From the NCBI RefSeq assembly GCF_008933155.1, contig NZ_WBVP01000003.1, forward strand, positions 234,813 through 298,812: a stretch of DNA of 64,000 bases, read 5' to 3'. How positions within the stretch are numbered: the stretch's first letter is position 1; each line of letters starts with the position of its first letter. The translations under genes and the position numbers were made by a program. This DNA comes from Aliivibrio finisterrensis (lineage in GTDB: Bacteria > Pseudomonadota > Gammaproteobacteria > Enterobacterales > Vibrionaceae). Positions 38,437 through 46,702 of the stretch are shown one piece after another. Below the pieces are notes generated by a model. It was not told the DNA's origin. It saw only the letters and a program-made list of their open reading frames with translations, and made no database searches.

Positions 38437-38599
38437 GATACTTCTCCAGTGTGAATTGTCTTTAGCAAATGGTTTTTAGCCCAATGCAGGTAGAAAAATT
38501 AGTATTAAGTGGAACTCAATAAAGTGTTATCTGTATTAATAACGACCATTAGATTACATCTGGTAAACATACAAGTGTGAAATGCAACATTCAACCGTC

Positions 38600-38619
38600 A
38601 AGTTTCCAATAAGAAACTT
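38600..38619. promoter_or_regulatory. Candidate operator between gcvH and the XRE-cupin regulator
   Basis: A perfect 7-bp inverted repeat, AAGTTTC (38600-38606) and GAAACTT (38613-38619), followed by another GTTTCC. It lies in the shared promoter region of gcvH and the regulator gene. Binding by the regulator is inference. No glycine-riboswitch core was seen in the 290-bp region. Confidence 0.45.
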
Positions 38620-38726
38620 TGTTTCCCATTTTGCTACCTAGCGCACTTTTTCAGCATTCTTGTTGCTTTTTATCTCGCAATTTTCTCTTGATAAGATGAG
38701 TATTACAAAGGTAGATTGAATACTTA

Positions 38727-39374
38727 ATGAGCAAGGAGCGCCGCTTGAGTAATCCTCAACATGTTATGGCAGAAGCAAAAGTCGTTAAAATTGAGAAAAA
38801 TAACGAAGAGCAATCGATTGCACCGCTTGATCTTGGTAAGCGATTAAAAGACATCCGAATTCAACTTGGATTAACATTAGAAGAGGCGAGTAAGCGAACT
38901 GGACTTGCTCGCTCTACGTTATCAAAAATTGAAAACGAACAGATTTCACCGACATTTCAAGCCCTGCAAAAATTGGCGAGCGGCTTGGATATCGATATTC
39001 CTCAAATATTTGAGCCGCCGAAACAAAAAGGGGCAGTAGGGCGTCGAGATATTACGCTTTCGCAGCAAGGTAAGCCTCACCCAACGGCGACCTATGAGCA
39101 TGAATTATTGGCAACACAATTATCCAATAAAAGGATGATGCCATTTAAAAGTCGTATTCGTGCAAGAGACTTTGATGCTTATGCCGAATGGGTCCGCCAT
39201 GACGGAGAAGAATTTTTATTGGTTCTAGAAGGTGAGGTTTGTTTTTACAGCGAATTTTACGAGCCAGTCAATTTAGCGGTAGGGGACAGTGTTTATTACG
39301 ATGCCAGTATGGGACACATATTGGTATCGATCAGTGAGGAAGACGCTCATATCCTCTGGGTTACCGCTAAGTAA
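38727..39374 (+). CDS. XRE-family regulator with C-terminal cupin sensor
   Basis: 215 aa. Residues about 35-95 form a helix-turn-helix (LGLTLEEASKRTGLARSTLSKIE). Residues about 125-215 form a cupin ligand-binding fold (EEFLLVLEGEVCFYSEFYEP, GDSVYYDASMGHILVS). Such proteins sense small molecules through the cupin. The gene sits between the leftward gcvH-gcvP and the rightward gcvT, 98 bp before gcvT, so it is a probable local controller of glycine cleavage (inference). A second in-frame ATG at 38763 is possible; the first has AAGGT-like spacing and is kept. Confidence 0.8.
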   Translation: MSKERRLSNPQHVMAEAKVVKIEKNNEEQSIAPLDLGKRLKDIRIQLGLTLEEASKRTGLARSTLSKIENEQISPTFQALQKLASGLDIDIPQIFEPPKQKGAVGRRDITLSQQGKPHPTATYEHELLATQLSNKRMMPFKSRIRARDFDAYAEWVRHDGEEFLLVLEGEVCFYSEFYEPVNLAVGDSVYYDASMGHILVSISEEDAHILWVTAK

Positions 39375-39472
39375 CCTGCAATTGATGAATCATAATCCAC
39401 TATTTATTAGAAACCTAGATCCCAAGAATAACCGACACACTTAGCCAATATCAGACAAATGGAGAAAGAAGA

Positions 39473-40591
39473 ATGTCAGAACAACTAAATAAAACGGCAC
39501 TTTTTGATATACACGTCGCTGCTGGCGCAAAAATGGTTCCTTTTGCAGGATATGAAATGCCTGTCCAGTATCCATTAGGCGTAAAAAAAGAACATCTTCA
39601 TACTCGTGATGCCGTTGGTCTGTTTGATGTATCACATATGGGGCAGCTTCGCTTAAAAGGTGACGGTGCAGCTGCAGCGTTAGAAGCCTTAGTGCCTGTT
39701 GATATTATTGACCTTCCTTCTCAGAAGCAACGTTATGCATTTTTTACTAATGATGCAGGCGGTATTATGGATGATTTGATGGTGGCTAATTTTGGCGATC
39801 ACTTGTTTGTTGTTGTGAATGCCGCGAGCAAAGAACAAGATATTGCGCATCTGCACGCGAACCTTCCTGAAGGTGTTGAGCTTGAAGTAATTGAAGATCG
39901 TTCTTTATTGGCACTACAAGGCCCTCAAGCGGCTGATGTGTTATCACGACTTCAACCGTCAGTGGCTTCTATGTTGTTTATGGATACGGCTGTTATTGAG
40001 ATCAATGGCATTGAGTGCTACATCAGTCGATCTGGGTATACAGGTGAAGATGGTTACGAAATCTCCGTGCCAAATGATAAAGCGGCAGAGCTTGCAGACG
40101 CATTGACCTCTTTTGAAGAAGTCGAGTGGATCGGACTTGGTGCCCGTGATTCACTGCGTCTTGAATGTGGATTATGTCTATACGGTCATGATTTAGATAC
40201 AACAACGACGCCAGTAGAAGCAAGCTTGCTATGGGGTATCAGCAAAAATCGTCGTTCAGACGGCGAGCGTGCTGGAGGGTTCCCAGGAGCGGATATCATC
40301 TTAAAGCAAATCGAAACGAAAGATGTGAATCGTAAACGTGTTGGTTTAGTGGGGCAAAGCAAAGCGCCAGTGCGTGAAGGCTGCAAGTTATTTGATGCAG
40401 CTGATAATGAGATTGGTATTGTGACCTCAGGTACCGCAGGTCCAACAGCAGGAAAGCCAGTTTCTATGGGGTATGTAAGAGTAGATCTAGCCATTATTGG
40501 TACAGAAGTATTCGCTGAGGTTCGTGGTAAAAAACTCGCAATGACCGTAGAAAAAATGCCGTTTGTACCGCAACGCTATTATAGAGGTTAG
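39473..40591 (+). CDS. gcvT: Aminomethyltransferase, glycine cleavage T protein
   Basis: 372 aa, normal length. It transfers the methylene group to tetrahydrofolate and releases ammonia. Family blocks are visible: LFDIHVAAGAKMVPFAGYEMPVQ spread over residues 9-31, GLFDVSHMGQ near 49, GYTGEDGYEI near 186, and RDSLRLECGLCLYGHD near 225. ATG follows GGAGAAAGAAG, a strong ribosome site. It is transcribed in the direction opposite to gcvHP but belongs to the same pathway. Confidence 0.95.
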   Translation: MSEQLNKTALFDIHVAAGAKMVPFAGYEMPVQYPLGVKKEHLHTRDAVGLFDVSHMGQLRLKGDGAAAALEALVPVDIIDLPSQKQRYAFFTNDAGGIMDDLMVANFGDHLFVVVNAASKEQDIAHLHANLPEGVELEVIEDRSLLALQGPQAADVLSRLQPSVASMLFMDTAVIEINGIECYISRSGYTGEDGYEISVPNDKAAELADALTSFEEVEWIGLGARDSLRLECGLCLYGHDLDTTTTPVEASLLWGISKNRRSDGERAGGFPGADIILKQIETKDVNRKRVGLVGQSKAPVREGCKLFDAADNEIGIVTSGTAGPTAGKPVSMGYVRVDLAIIGTEVFAEVRGKKLAMTVEKMPFVPQRYYRG

Positions 40592-40646
40592 TTTATTAGA
40601 GCTAGAGACTCATAATCACGCTAATCGAAATGAATGAATAGATCAA

Positions 40647-40675
40647 AAAGAGCATATAACTATGCTCTTTTTTTT
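40647..40675 (+). terminator. Terminator of gcvT
   Basis: A perfect 10-bp stem, AAAGAGCATA / TATGCTCTTT, with a TAAC loop and a long T tail. The rest of the 325-bp gap to the next gene holds a 13-bp palindrome, TGCACACTGTGCA (40748-40760), of unknown meaning. Confidence 0.92.
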
Positions 40676-40916
40676 GGTTGTAAAAAAAGTGCAAGTAAAG
40701 ATTCCTCGTTATGAAAGTAAAAGATATGTCTGATTTTTGAAATTAATTGCACACTGTGCATATTTAGTTATCTATTTGAATTAAATTAATTAATCACAAT
40801 TCGGCGAACGCTTGTATGCTCGGAAAGTGTTTGCAAAAAATTGTGACCTGTAACACAATTATAAACATTGAACTTAAGCATTGTTTTTACGATTAGATAT
40901 CAAATAAGGTCTCTCT

Positions 40917-41600
40917 ATGAAGGTTGTCGATTTTCTAAAGCATAAGCGTGAATATCTGGCCAAACATCCCTTTGAATTAAAAGATTGGATGTCACCAACC
41001 ATTAAAGATTACTGGATTGAATTTTTAAATAAAGCTAACAATATTCACATTATTTCGTGGGTTAAAGAGCATAAGCGCGCTGTTAATGAGCAGCAAAGCG
41101 CAGCTGTTCAACCTGAGCCAATTGAAATGAACTTAGATACTCAAGCTGTATTTGAAGAGTTAACCGCTCGTTTGGGCGAAGAAATCCATATTGGCGATTG
41201 GTCAATGATGGATCAAGAACGCATTAATAGTTTTGGTGCAGTGACAGAAGATATGCAATGGATCCATACCGATCCAGAAAGAGCATCAGCAGAATCACCA
41301 TTTAAAACACCGATTGCACATGGATTTTTAACTTTGTCTATGTTGTCAAAACTGACGGATAACGTAGGCAGTGATAATTTACTGTTCCCTACGGCTAAAA
41401 TGACCGTAAACTACGGTTTAAACAAGGTACGTTTTCCATATCCTGTAAAAGCAGGTAAGCGAATTCGCGCAAGAAGCACATTAATGTCGGTAACACCGAT
41501 TAAGCGTGGCTTAGAAATTGAAACAGAAGTTAAAGTTGAAATCGAAAAATGTCGCCGCCCAGGTTGTGTTGCGGTTTCTGTAATACGTTTATACTTTTAA
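40917..41600 (+). CDS. MaoC-like hot-dog dehydratase
   Basis: 227 aa. Residues about 75-227 form a MaoC/(R)-enoyl-CoA hydratase hot-dog domain with the active-site pattern FGAVTEDMQWIHTDPERA followed by FKTPIAHGFLTLSML, which hold the catalytic Asp and His. The first 75 residues are an extra helical segment beginning MKVVDFLKHKREYLAKHPF. The protein probably hydrates trans-2-enoyl-CoA, linking beta-oxidation to other acyl chains; the exact substrate is not readable. It is a single gene with its own terminator. Confidence 0.85.
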   Translation: MKVVDFLKHKREYLAKHPFELKDWMSPTIKDYWIEFLNKANNIHIISWVKEHKRAVNEQQSAAVQPEPIEMNLDTQAVFEELTARLGEEIHIGDWSMMDQERINSFGAVTEDMQWIHTDPERASAESPFKTPIAHGFLTLSMLSKLTDNVGSDNLLFPTAKMTVNYGLNKVRFPYPVKAGKRIRARSTLMSVTPIKRGLEIETEVKVEIEKCRRPGCVAVSVIRLYF

Positions 41601-41644
41601 GTTTGTCGATTAGCTTATTTTAAAGATAGCTTATAGTAGAAAAT

Positions 41645-41682
41645 AAAAACGCGTTAACCTAGCTGAGGTAACGCGTTTTTTT
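41645..41682. terminator. Bidirectional terminator between the MaoC gene and cheV
   Basis: A 12-bp stem, AAAAACGCGTTA (41645-41656) and TAACGCGTTTTT (41669-41680), with A and T tracts on both sides. It serves both convergent genes. Confidence 0.9.
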
Positions 41683-41720
41683 GTATCTGTAATTCTTGTT
41701 CACTACTGGCATTGGTATAA

Positions 41721-42620
41721 TTAAGCAACTTGTCGATTGTTATGATTTGCACCGCGTAGCATGGCTTGAACTAATTCCGTAGCTTCAAATTTCGTTAACG
41801 CTTCATGAGCACCAACTTGGTGTGCTTGCTCAACACAGATCTCACTTGAGAGTGAGGTATGAAGGATCACATACGCATCTTTCAATCTTGTATCGTTCTG
41901 AATTTCAAATGCCAATTCATAGCCGTCTAAACCGGGCATCTCAATATCACTGACCACAATATTATATGGGCGACCTGCATCTGAGGCTTGTTTTAGCATT
42001 TCATAGGCCTCTAATCCGTTTGTAGCGACTTGATAAGGGATATTAATACTGTCTAAAGCCGTTGAAAGTTGTTTACGCGCTACAAACGAATCATCAACTA
42101 ATAGAATGTTAAGAGGTTTTAATTTCTCTCTTTCTACATCAGATAATATAGGGTACAAGTTAGAGGCATCTTCTGGATAGATTTTTGATAATAGAAGCTC
42201 AACATCAAGCAGTTGAACAATATTATCTTCAACGCGGGTGATCCCAGTAACAAAGACATTAGAGCCCGCTGTTTTTGGTGAGGCTTCAATTGCCTTCCAG
42301 TCACACTCAATAATTTTATCTATTGCTCTTACTGCAAAGCCAACTACAGTGCGCATACAGTCGGTGATGATAATATAGCAATCTTTTAATTCGTCTTGGT
42401 GAAGCGCTCTAAAGCCAACAGCTGCAGACATATCAATAATTGGAATTGCCATATCACGAATGGTTGCTGTCCCTAATACGTGGTGATGAGAGTAGGGAAT
42501 GGAAGTCAATGCTTGAAAAGGTACGATCTCACGGACCTTCAGCGTGCCGATGGCAAAACGTTGAGTTAGTGTGAGTTTAAATAGCAGCATACCTTGTGAT
42601 TGGTTCGCTTTGCTTTTCAT
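41721..42620 (-). CDS. cheV: CheV-type chemotaxis coupling protein
   Basis: 299 aa. The N-terminal CheW-like domain (about 15-150) has FKLTLTQRFAIGTLKVREIVPF and GTATIRDMAIPIIDM. The C-terminal receiver domain (about 170-290) has LLVDDSFVARKQL and the phosphorylation site VVSDIEMPGLDG. CheV couples chemoreceptors to CheA and tunes adaptation through phosphorylation. It is a single gene in the cytoplasm, convergent with the MaoC gene. Confidence 0.9.
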   Translation of the reverse strand: MKSKANQSQGMLLFKLTLTQRFAIGTLKVREIVPFQALTSIPYSHHHVLGTATIRDMAIPIIDMSAAVGFRALHQDELKDCYIIITDCMRTVVGFAVRAIDKIIECDWKAIEASPKTAGSNVFVTGITRVEDNIVQLLDVELLLSKIYPEDASNLYPILSDVEREKLKPLNILLVDDSFVARKQLSTALDSINIPYQVATNGLEAYEMLKQASDAGRPYNIVVSDIEMPGLDGYELAFEIQNDTRLKDAYVILHTSLSSEICVEQAHQVGAHEALTKFEATELVQAMLRGANHNNRQVA

Positions 42621-42763
42621 AAGTGATAGCCTTCTGAAAATGATTATTTTTATGAATCTAATTGTAGGTTTTTTGAGACGGTTTTTAAAGGTGAGACTAT
42701 CAATTGATGATCAATAAACGATATAATTAAGTTTAATTTATCCAGAATCATTTTGAGGTATTC

Positions 42764-43042
42764 ATGGCTAGCACTGCAGCTGCGCTACACATTCTTGTTA
42801 AACATAAAGAACAAGCAGAAGACATTATCCAACAGCTTAAAAAAGGCGCAAAATTTCACGTATTAGCGAAAAAATACTCTAGCTGTCCTTCTGGTAAAAA
42901 AGGCGGCGATTTAGGTGAATTTAAGAAAGGCCAAATGGTACCGCAGTTTGATAAAGTGTGCTTTAGTGGTGAAACTCTTGTCCCGCACCTAGTAAAAACT
43001 AAATTTGGTTGGCATGTAGTAAAGGTTCTTTACCGTACATAA
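42764..43042 (+). CDS. ppiC: Parvulin-type peptidyl-prolyl isomerase
   Basis: 92 aa, a single rotamase domain with the PpiC pattern [15 protein letters not shown], then [23 protein letters not shown], then GWHVVKV at the end. There is no signal peptide, so it is cytoplasmic. It speeds proline isomerisation in protein folding. It is convergent with gsk across a strong bidirectional terminator. Confidence 0.93.
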   Translation: MASTAAALHILVKHKEQAEDIIQQLKKGAKFHVLAKKYSSCPSGKKGGDLGEFKKGQMVPQFDKVCFSGETLVPHLVKTKFGWHVVKVLYRT

Positions 43043-43072
43043 ATAGCCAGTTAAAAGTTGTATTACAGAGAC

Positions 43073-43102
43073 AAAAAATCCGACGTTTGCGTCGGATTTT
43101 TT
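43073..43102. terminator. Bidirectional terminator between ppiC and gsk
   Basis: A perfect 13-bp stem, AAAAAATCCGACG / CGTCGGATTTTTT, with a 4-nt loop, flanked by A and T tracts. Confidence 0.93.
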
Positions 43103-43126
43103 ATGAAGGAACAGTAAGGTTTTAGC

Positions 43127-44431
43127 TTAACGCTCCCAGTATGCTTCTTCTAAACAATCTTCACGTTCAGGCATTGATTTAGATAAACGTGGTGAGTGTT
43201 GAGTTAAGACTTCGTAGCTTGCACGGTTTGAGTACTTGCAAATTTGAGAGAAAGAAGAGTAAGTTAAATATTCTGCATCGTGCTTGCTTGAATTTGGCAC
43301 ATTCTCTTTATGGTAGTAGTTAGCCGCCATATCATGAAGAAGAGCAGATAATGCAGCATCGCCAGCGCCATTAGTATTTTTAATCTCCATTGGACCACCC
43401 ATGTAAGGGGCAATGTGAGAAGATACTTTAATTGGCTTAGTACATTGTGCTTTCATCATTGGGCGACTGTATTCAAAACGGTTGAATTCAGGAATGTTAC
43501 CAGGAAGAAGTGGCTTATCAGTTTCGCGTTTAATGCTTTCTTCTGTAAAGCCTGCCATGTATAAACCAACTGGACCAGCAGTACAAAGCACTAAATCAAC
43601 CCACTCTAACGCTTTATCTGCGGCTAGTAGGGGATCTTTCTCACCAGTAAGGGCTTCTGCTTCTTCTTCATTCATTGCAACAACCGTTACATTTTCTTTT
43701 AAGAAAGCTTGCCACCACTCTGCTTTGCCTTCAATAACGTACTTAGTGCCTAAAGTAAGAACAACAGGGACGTTATGAGATTTTGCACAATCAATCGCTT
43801 TTTGAACCGCATCCATCATTGGATCGCCTTCTTTACCACGAACAAGGTAAGAAGAAATCACTAATGCAGAGGCTTTTTCAAAAATATGCTCAGGAACGTG
43901 AGCAGGACATAGTTGGTTCATGTCACCTTCATTAATCGCAAACGTACGCTCGCCATCTTCAGAAATCAAGGTGTAACAACGACCAATAGGGCCTTGAACT
44001 GGTTGTAGGTGATCTAAGTCCATACGGCTTGTTGTATTACATAAGTAACGATAAGCGTAAGAGCCGATTTTGATGTTTTCACTCATAACGCCAAGCAGAA
44101 TAGACTTGCTGTCTGCTAATACTGAGTAGTTATGGAGGGTGTTACCAATGGTATCGCCAGGATACTCATGACTGATCAAGTTTCTTTCAAACAGTTCTTT
44201 ATATAAAGCTTCTGCTTTTGACTCTTCAAGAACCAGTGAATGACCTTTACTTAACTGGTGACGGGCTAAGAAATCATCATCAACTTTTGCTTCAATATCG
44301 ACGATGGTTTGACCTACACCGATAAGGTGGGTGCGTTCTAGTTTAGGGGTTTGTTTGATTTGATTCACTAATGGATCGCGAGTGTGAACAGGAAAATAGT
44401 GTTTAGACTTACGTTGGCCAGGAAACTTCAT
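43127..44431 (-). CDS. gsk: Inosine-guanosine kinase
   Basis: 434 aa, the usual length of Gsk. It phosphorylates guanosine and inosine for purine salvage. PfkB-family signatures are seen: GVGQTIVDIEAKVDD near the N-terminus and the ATP/catalytic block NTNGAGDAALSALLHD near residue 360, with the catalytic Asp in GAGD. The protein has a family-typical N-terminal extension rich in basic residues. It lies near guaC, so this is a purine-salvage neighbourhood. Confidence 0.93.
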   Translation of the reverse strand: MKFPGQRKSKHYFPVHTRDPLVNQIKQTPKLERTHLIGVGQTIVDIEAKVDDDFLARHQLSKGHSLVLEESKAEALYKELFERNLISHEYPGDTIGNTLHNYSVLADSKSILLGVMSENIKIGSYAYRYLCNTTSRMDLDHLQPVQGPIGRCYTLISEDGERTFAINEGDMNQLCPAHVPEHIFEKASALVISSYLVRGKEGDPMMDAVQKAIDCAKSHNVPVVLTLGTKYVIEGKAEWWQAFLKENVTVVAMNEEEAEALTGEKDPLLAADKALEWVDLVLCTAGPVGLYMAGFTEESIKRETDKPLLPGNIPEFNRFEYSRPMMKAQCTKPIKVSSHIAPYMGGPMEIKNTNGAGDAALSALLHDMAANYYHKENVPNSSKHDAEYLTYSSFSQICKYSNRASYEVLTQHSPRLSKSMPEREDCLEEAYWER

Positions 44432-44892
44432 GAATTAAAGATCAGTTAATAAGTGAATTTTCCGAGATTATATCACAAGTTTTTTCATTAACATTCATCA
44501 ATCGATTAAATAATTGCGGGCTAGGTCACTTTATTTTTGGGGTGAAATAGCAAACGTTTACTTTAGAAGGAAAAGTAAGAAAATCCCCTAGAATGACACT
44601 CCGTATAAAATATAGATAAAATGGCATAACTTGGTTTTATGTGCTAATTATGGTGTAAATTTGGTTAGATTATTTTGGAGGTTATGTTTTGTTTGCAGAT
44701 TTATCAATAATATCACAAAAAAAAGTGAATTATCAGACTTGCAGAATTAGTTTCCGGCCCTATAATACTGAAAACCGGAGCGCCTGCCAGCGCCCCGGTT
44801 TTTTTGTGCCTGCCATCTTGGTTTGTTAACTGCCTTCTGCCAAAGGCAACAAGAGATAGTAGAGCCATTATCGATAATACGAGGAATTTATC
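44432..44892. other. Intergenic leader region before guaC
   Basis: 461 bp. The left part (44432-44730) is AT-rich and should hold the leftward gsk promoter. The right part has the guaC promoter and a hairpin (separate entry). Another G/C-rich stretch, CTGCCATC...GTTAACTGCC at 44810-44837, follows the hairpin. No gene was seen. Confidence 0.5.
44739..44806 (+). promoter_or_regulatory. Strong promoter abutting a terminator-like hairpin upstream of guaC
   Basis: TTGCAG (44739-44744), a 16-bp spacer and TATAAT (44761-44766) form a near-consensus sigma-70 promoter. Initiation is expected near 44772-44774. The sequence AAAACCGGAGCG (44771-44782) pairs with CGCCCCGGTTTT (44791-44802), with one mismatch and an 8-nt loop, and runs into T7. 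The stem thus begins at about +1. It may act as a very early attenuator, a stabilising 5' stem, or give a tiny RNA. The alternative is a terminator for transcription from further upstream. Confidence 0.65.
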
Positions 44893-45936
44893 ATGCGTAT
44901 CGAACAAGAATTAAAGTTAGGCTTCAAAGATGTACTGTTTCGTCCTAAGCGTTCAACACTGAAAAGTCGCTCTCAAGTCGAATTAACCCGCGAGTTTACA
45001 TTTAAGCACAGCGGTCGTCAATGGTCTGGTACACCTGTAATTGCAGCTAATATGGATTCTGTTGGTAGTTTTGCTATGGCAAAAGCACTTTCTGAGCACG
45101 GTGTAATGACTGCGATTCATAAGCACTACACAGTTGAAGACTGGGCTGGCTTTGTTAAAGAGAACGATGCATCTGTTCTTAAAAACGCAATGGTTTCTAC
45201 TGGTACTTCTGAAGCGGATTTCCAAAAGACAAAAGACATCATGGCATTAACAGATGACTTGATCTTTATTTGTGTTGATATCGCAAACGGTTACTCTGAG
45301 CATTTAGTTCAATACGTAGAAAAAGTACGTGCTGAATTCCCAGACAAAGTGATCTCTGCTGGTAACGTTGTTACTGGTGATATGGTTGAAGAGCTTATCC
45401 TAGCTGGTGCTGACATCGTTAAAGTAGGTATTGGCCCAGGCTCTGTATGTACTACTCGTGTTAAAACTGGTGTGGGTTACCCACAACTTTCTGCAATCAT
45501 TGAATGTGCTGACGCAGCGCACGGCCTTGGTGGTCGTATCATTGGTGATGGCGGTTGTTCATGTGCTGGTGACGTTTCTAAAGCGTTCGGTGGCGGTGCT
45601 GATTTCGTAATGCTTGGTGGTATGCTAGCTGGTCACGAAGAGTCAGGCGGTGAAGTTATCGAGCAAGACGGTAAGCAGTTCATGAAATTCTACGGAATGT
45701 CTTCACAAAGCGCGATGGACAAGCACTCAGGTGGTGTTGCTAAGTACCGTGCAGCTGAAGGAAAAACCGTACTATTACCATACCGTGGTTCAGTTCATAA
45801 TACGATTTCTGACATCCTTGGCGGTGTACGTTCAACTTGTACATACGTAGGCGCGGCGCAGCTTAAAGAGCTAACTAAGCGTACTACTTTCATTCGAGTA
45901 CAAGAGCAAGAGAACAACGTATTTGGTAAAGAGTGA
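44893..45936 (+). CDS. guaC: GMP reductase
   Basis: 347 aa, the standard length. It converts GMP to IMP with NADPH. The catalytic Cys is in [16 protein letters not shown] near residue 186, and the flap region [12 protein letters not shown] near 270 separates GuaC from IMP dehydrogenase; no CBS domains are present. A GAGGAAT ribosome site precedes ATG. The 3' end is a known attachment target of Tn7-like elements, including CRISPR-guided type I-F3 ones, and an element begins 20 bp after the TGA stop here. The gene itself is intact. Confidence 0.95.
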   Translation: MRIEQELKLGFKDVLFRPKRSTLKSRSQVELTREFTFKHSGRQWSGTPVIAANMDSVGSFAMAKALSEHGVMTAIHKHYTVEDWAGFVKENDASVLKNAMVSTGTSEADFQKTKDIMALTDDLIFICVDIANGYSEHLVQYVEKVRAEFPDKVISAGNVVTGDMVEELILAGADIVKVGIGPGSVCTTRVKTGVGYPQLSAIIECADAAHGLGGRIIGDGGCSCAGDVSKAFGGGADFVMLGGMLAGHEESGGEVIEQDGKQFMKFYGMSSQSAMDKHSGGVAKYRAAEGKTVLLPYRGSVHNTISDILGGVRSTCTYVGAAQLKELTKRTTFIRVQEQENNVFGKE

Positions 45937-45951
45937 TAACTCAATACTTCG

Positions 45952-45956
45952 GAAAT
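45952..45956. repeat. Left copy of the 5-bp target-site duplication
   Basis: GAAAT immediately before the TGT end of the Tn7-like element. The identical GAAAT lies at 63709-63713, after the ACA end. A 5-bp duplication is the hallmark of Tn7-type insertion. Confidence 0.85.
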
Positions 45957-46073
45957 TGTAAAAAAAACCATACGTTGATTTTACGAAACTATACGCTGAA
46001 ATAAAAACAACCATACCTTGAAGTTGCTTATAAAGTGTACAACACTTGAGGAAGTTTACTACAGGTATGGTTG
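45957..46073 (+). repeat. guaC-proximal (right-type) end with TnsB-like binding sites
   Basis: Three direct sites: ACCATACGTTGATT (45967-45980), ACTATACGCTGAAA (45988-46001) and ACCATACCTTGAAG (46010-46023), with a 21-22 bp period. One inverted copy, CAGGTATGGTTGT (46062-46074), runs into the tnsA start and may allow repression of tnsA by its own transposase (inference). Confidence 0.75.
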
Positions 46074-46079
46074 TTTATT

Positions 46080-46700
46080 ATGAAAAAACGGATTCTTAGA
46101 AACTCGTCAGTAAAAAACATCTCACGCTTTGTCAGCCTCAAAACGAACTCTATCCATACAGTCGAATCCGACTTGGAGTTTGACGCATGTTTCCACTTCG
46201 AATTTTCGCCACAGATTATAACTTTCGAAGCGCAGCCTATCGGTTTTGAATATTTTATCGAAGGTAAGCTGCATAGGTATACGCCCGATTTTTTAGTCAC
46301 ATACAAAGATTCATACCAATCATTTTATGAGATAAAGCCCAAGCACATTGCAGAAAAAGATGAGTTTAAAGAAAAGTTTAGAGCTCAGAAAGAACAAGCA
46401 TTGGGCGGCGGTAAAGACCTGCACGTATTGACAGATGATGATATTCAAATATACCCATTGCTCGATAATTTAAGGATCATTCATCGTTATGCTTGCGATG
46501 AGCGTCTTAACTCCATTCAGAGAAATATATTGAATCTATTTAAGAAATATGGAGAGCTCAGGATAGAGCAGGTTGTTCAATATTCTTCAGTTCATTCTTC
46601 TCAGTTATTACCCTCACTTTATGATTTGATTGCCAGACAGTTGTTAAGTATTGATATGCACCAGCCTATTGGTTGGCAAAGCCCTATTTGGAGCTCTTAG
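46080..46700 (+). CDS. tnsA: TnsA endonuclease of a Tn7-like element
   Basis: 206 aa from ATG 46080 (a TTG at 46071 would add three residues). The restriction-endonuclease fold is readable: ESDLEFD (catalytic Glu33), YTPDFLV (Asp70) and FYEIKPKH (Lys86), matching the E-D-K triad of TnsA, with a helical C-terminal domain that would contact TnsC. TnsA cuts the 5' ends of the element so that, with TnsB, transposition is cut-and-paste. The gene has no visible lesion although its partner tnsB is broken. tnsB starts 2 bp after its stop. It sits about 120 bp inside the element end, as in Tn7. Confidence 0.88.
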   Translation: MKKRILRNSSVKNISRFVSLKTNSIHTVESDLEFDACFHFEFSPQIITFEAQPIGFEYFIEGKLHRYTPDFLVTYKDSYQSFYEIKPKHIAEKDEFKEKFRAQKEQALGGGKDLHVLTDDDIQIYPLLDNLRIIHRYACDERLNSIQRNILNLFKKYGELRIEQVVQYSSVHSSQLLPSLYDLIARQLLSIDMHQPIGWQSPIWSS

Positions 46701-46702
46701 GC

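Noticed and set aside
38437..38726. Glycine riboswitch upstream of the gcv genes
   Set aside because: No conserved aptamer blocks were recognised by eye; only a protein-type palindrome was seen. A covariance scan would decide.
40186..40494. 102-codon frame opposite gcvT
   Set aside because: It lies entirely within gcvT on the other strand and has no ribosome site or known motif; it is a codon-use shadow.
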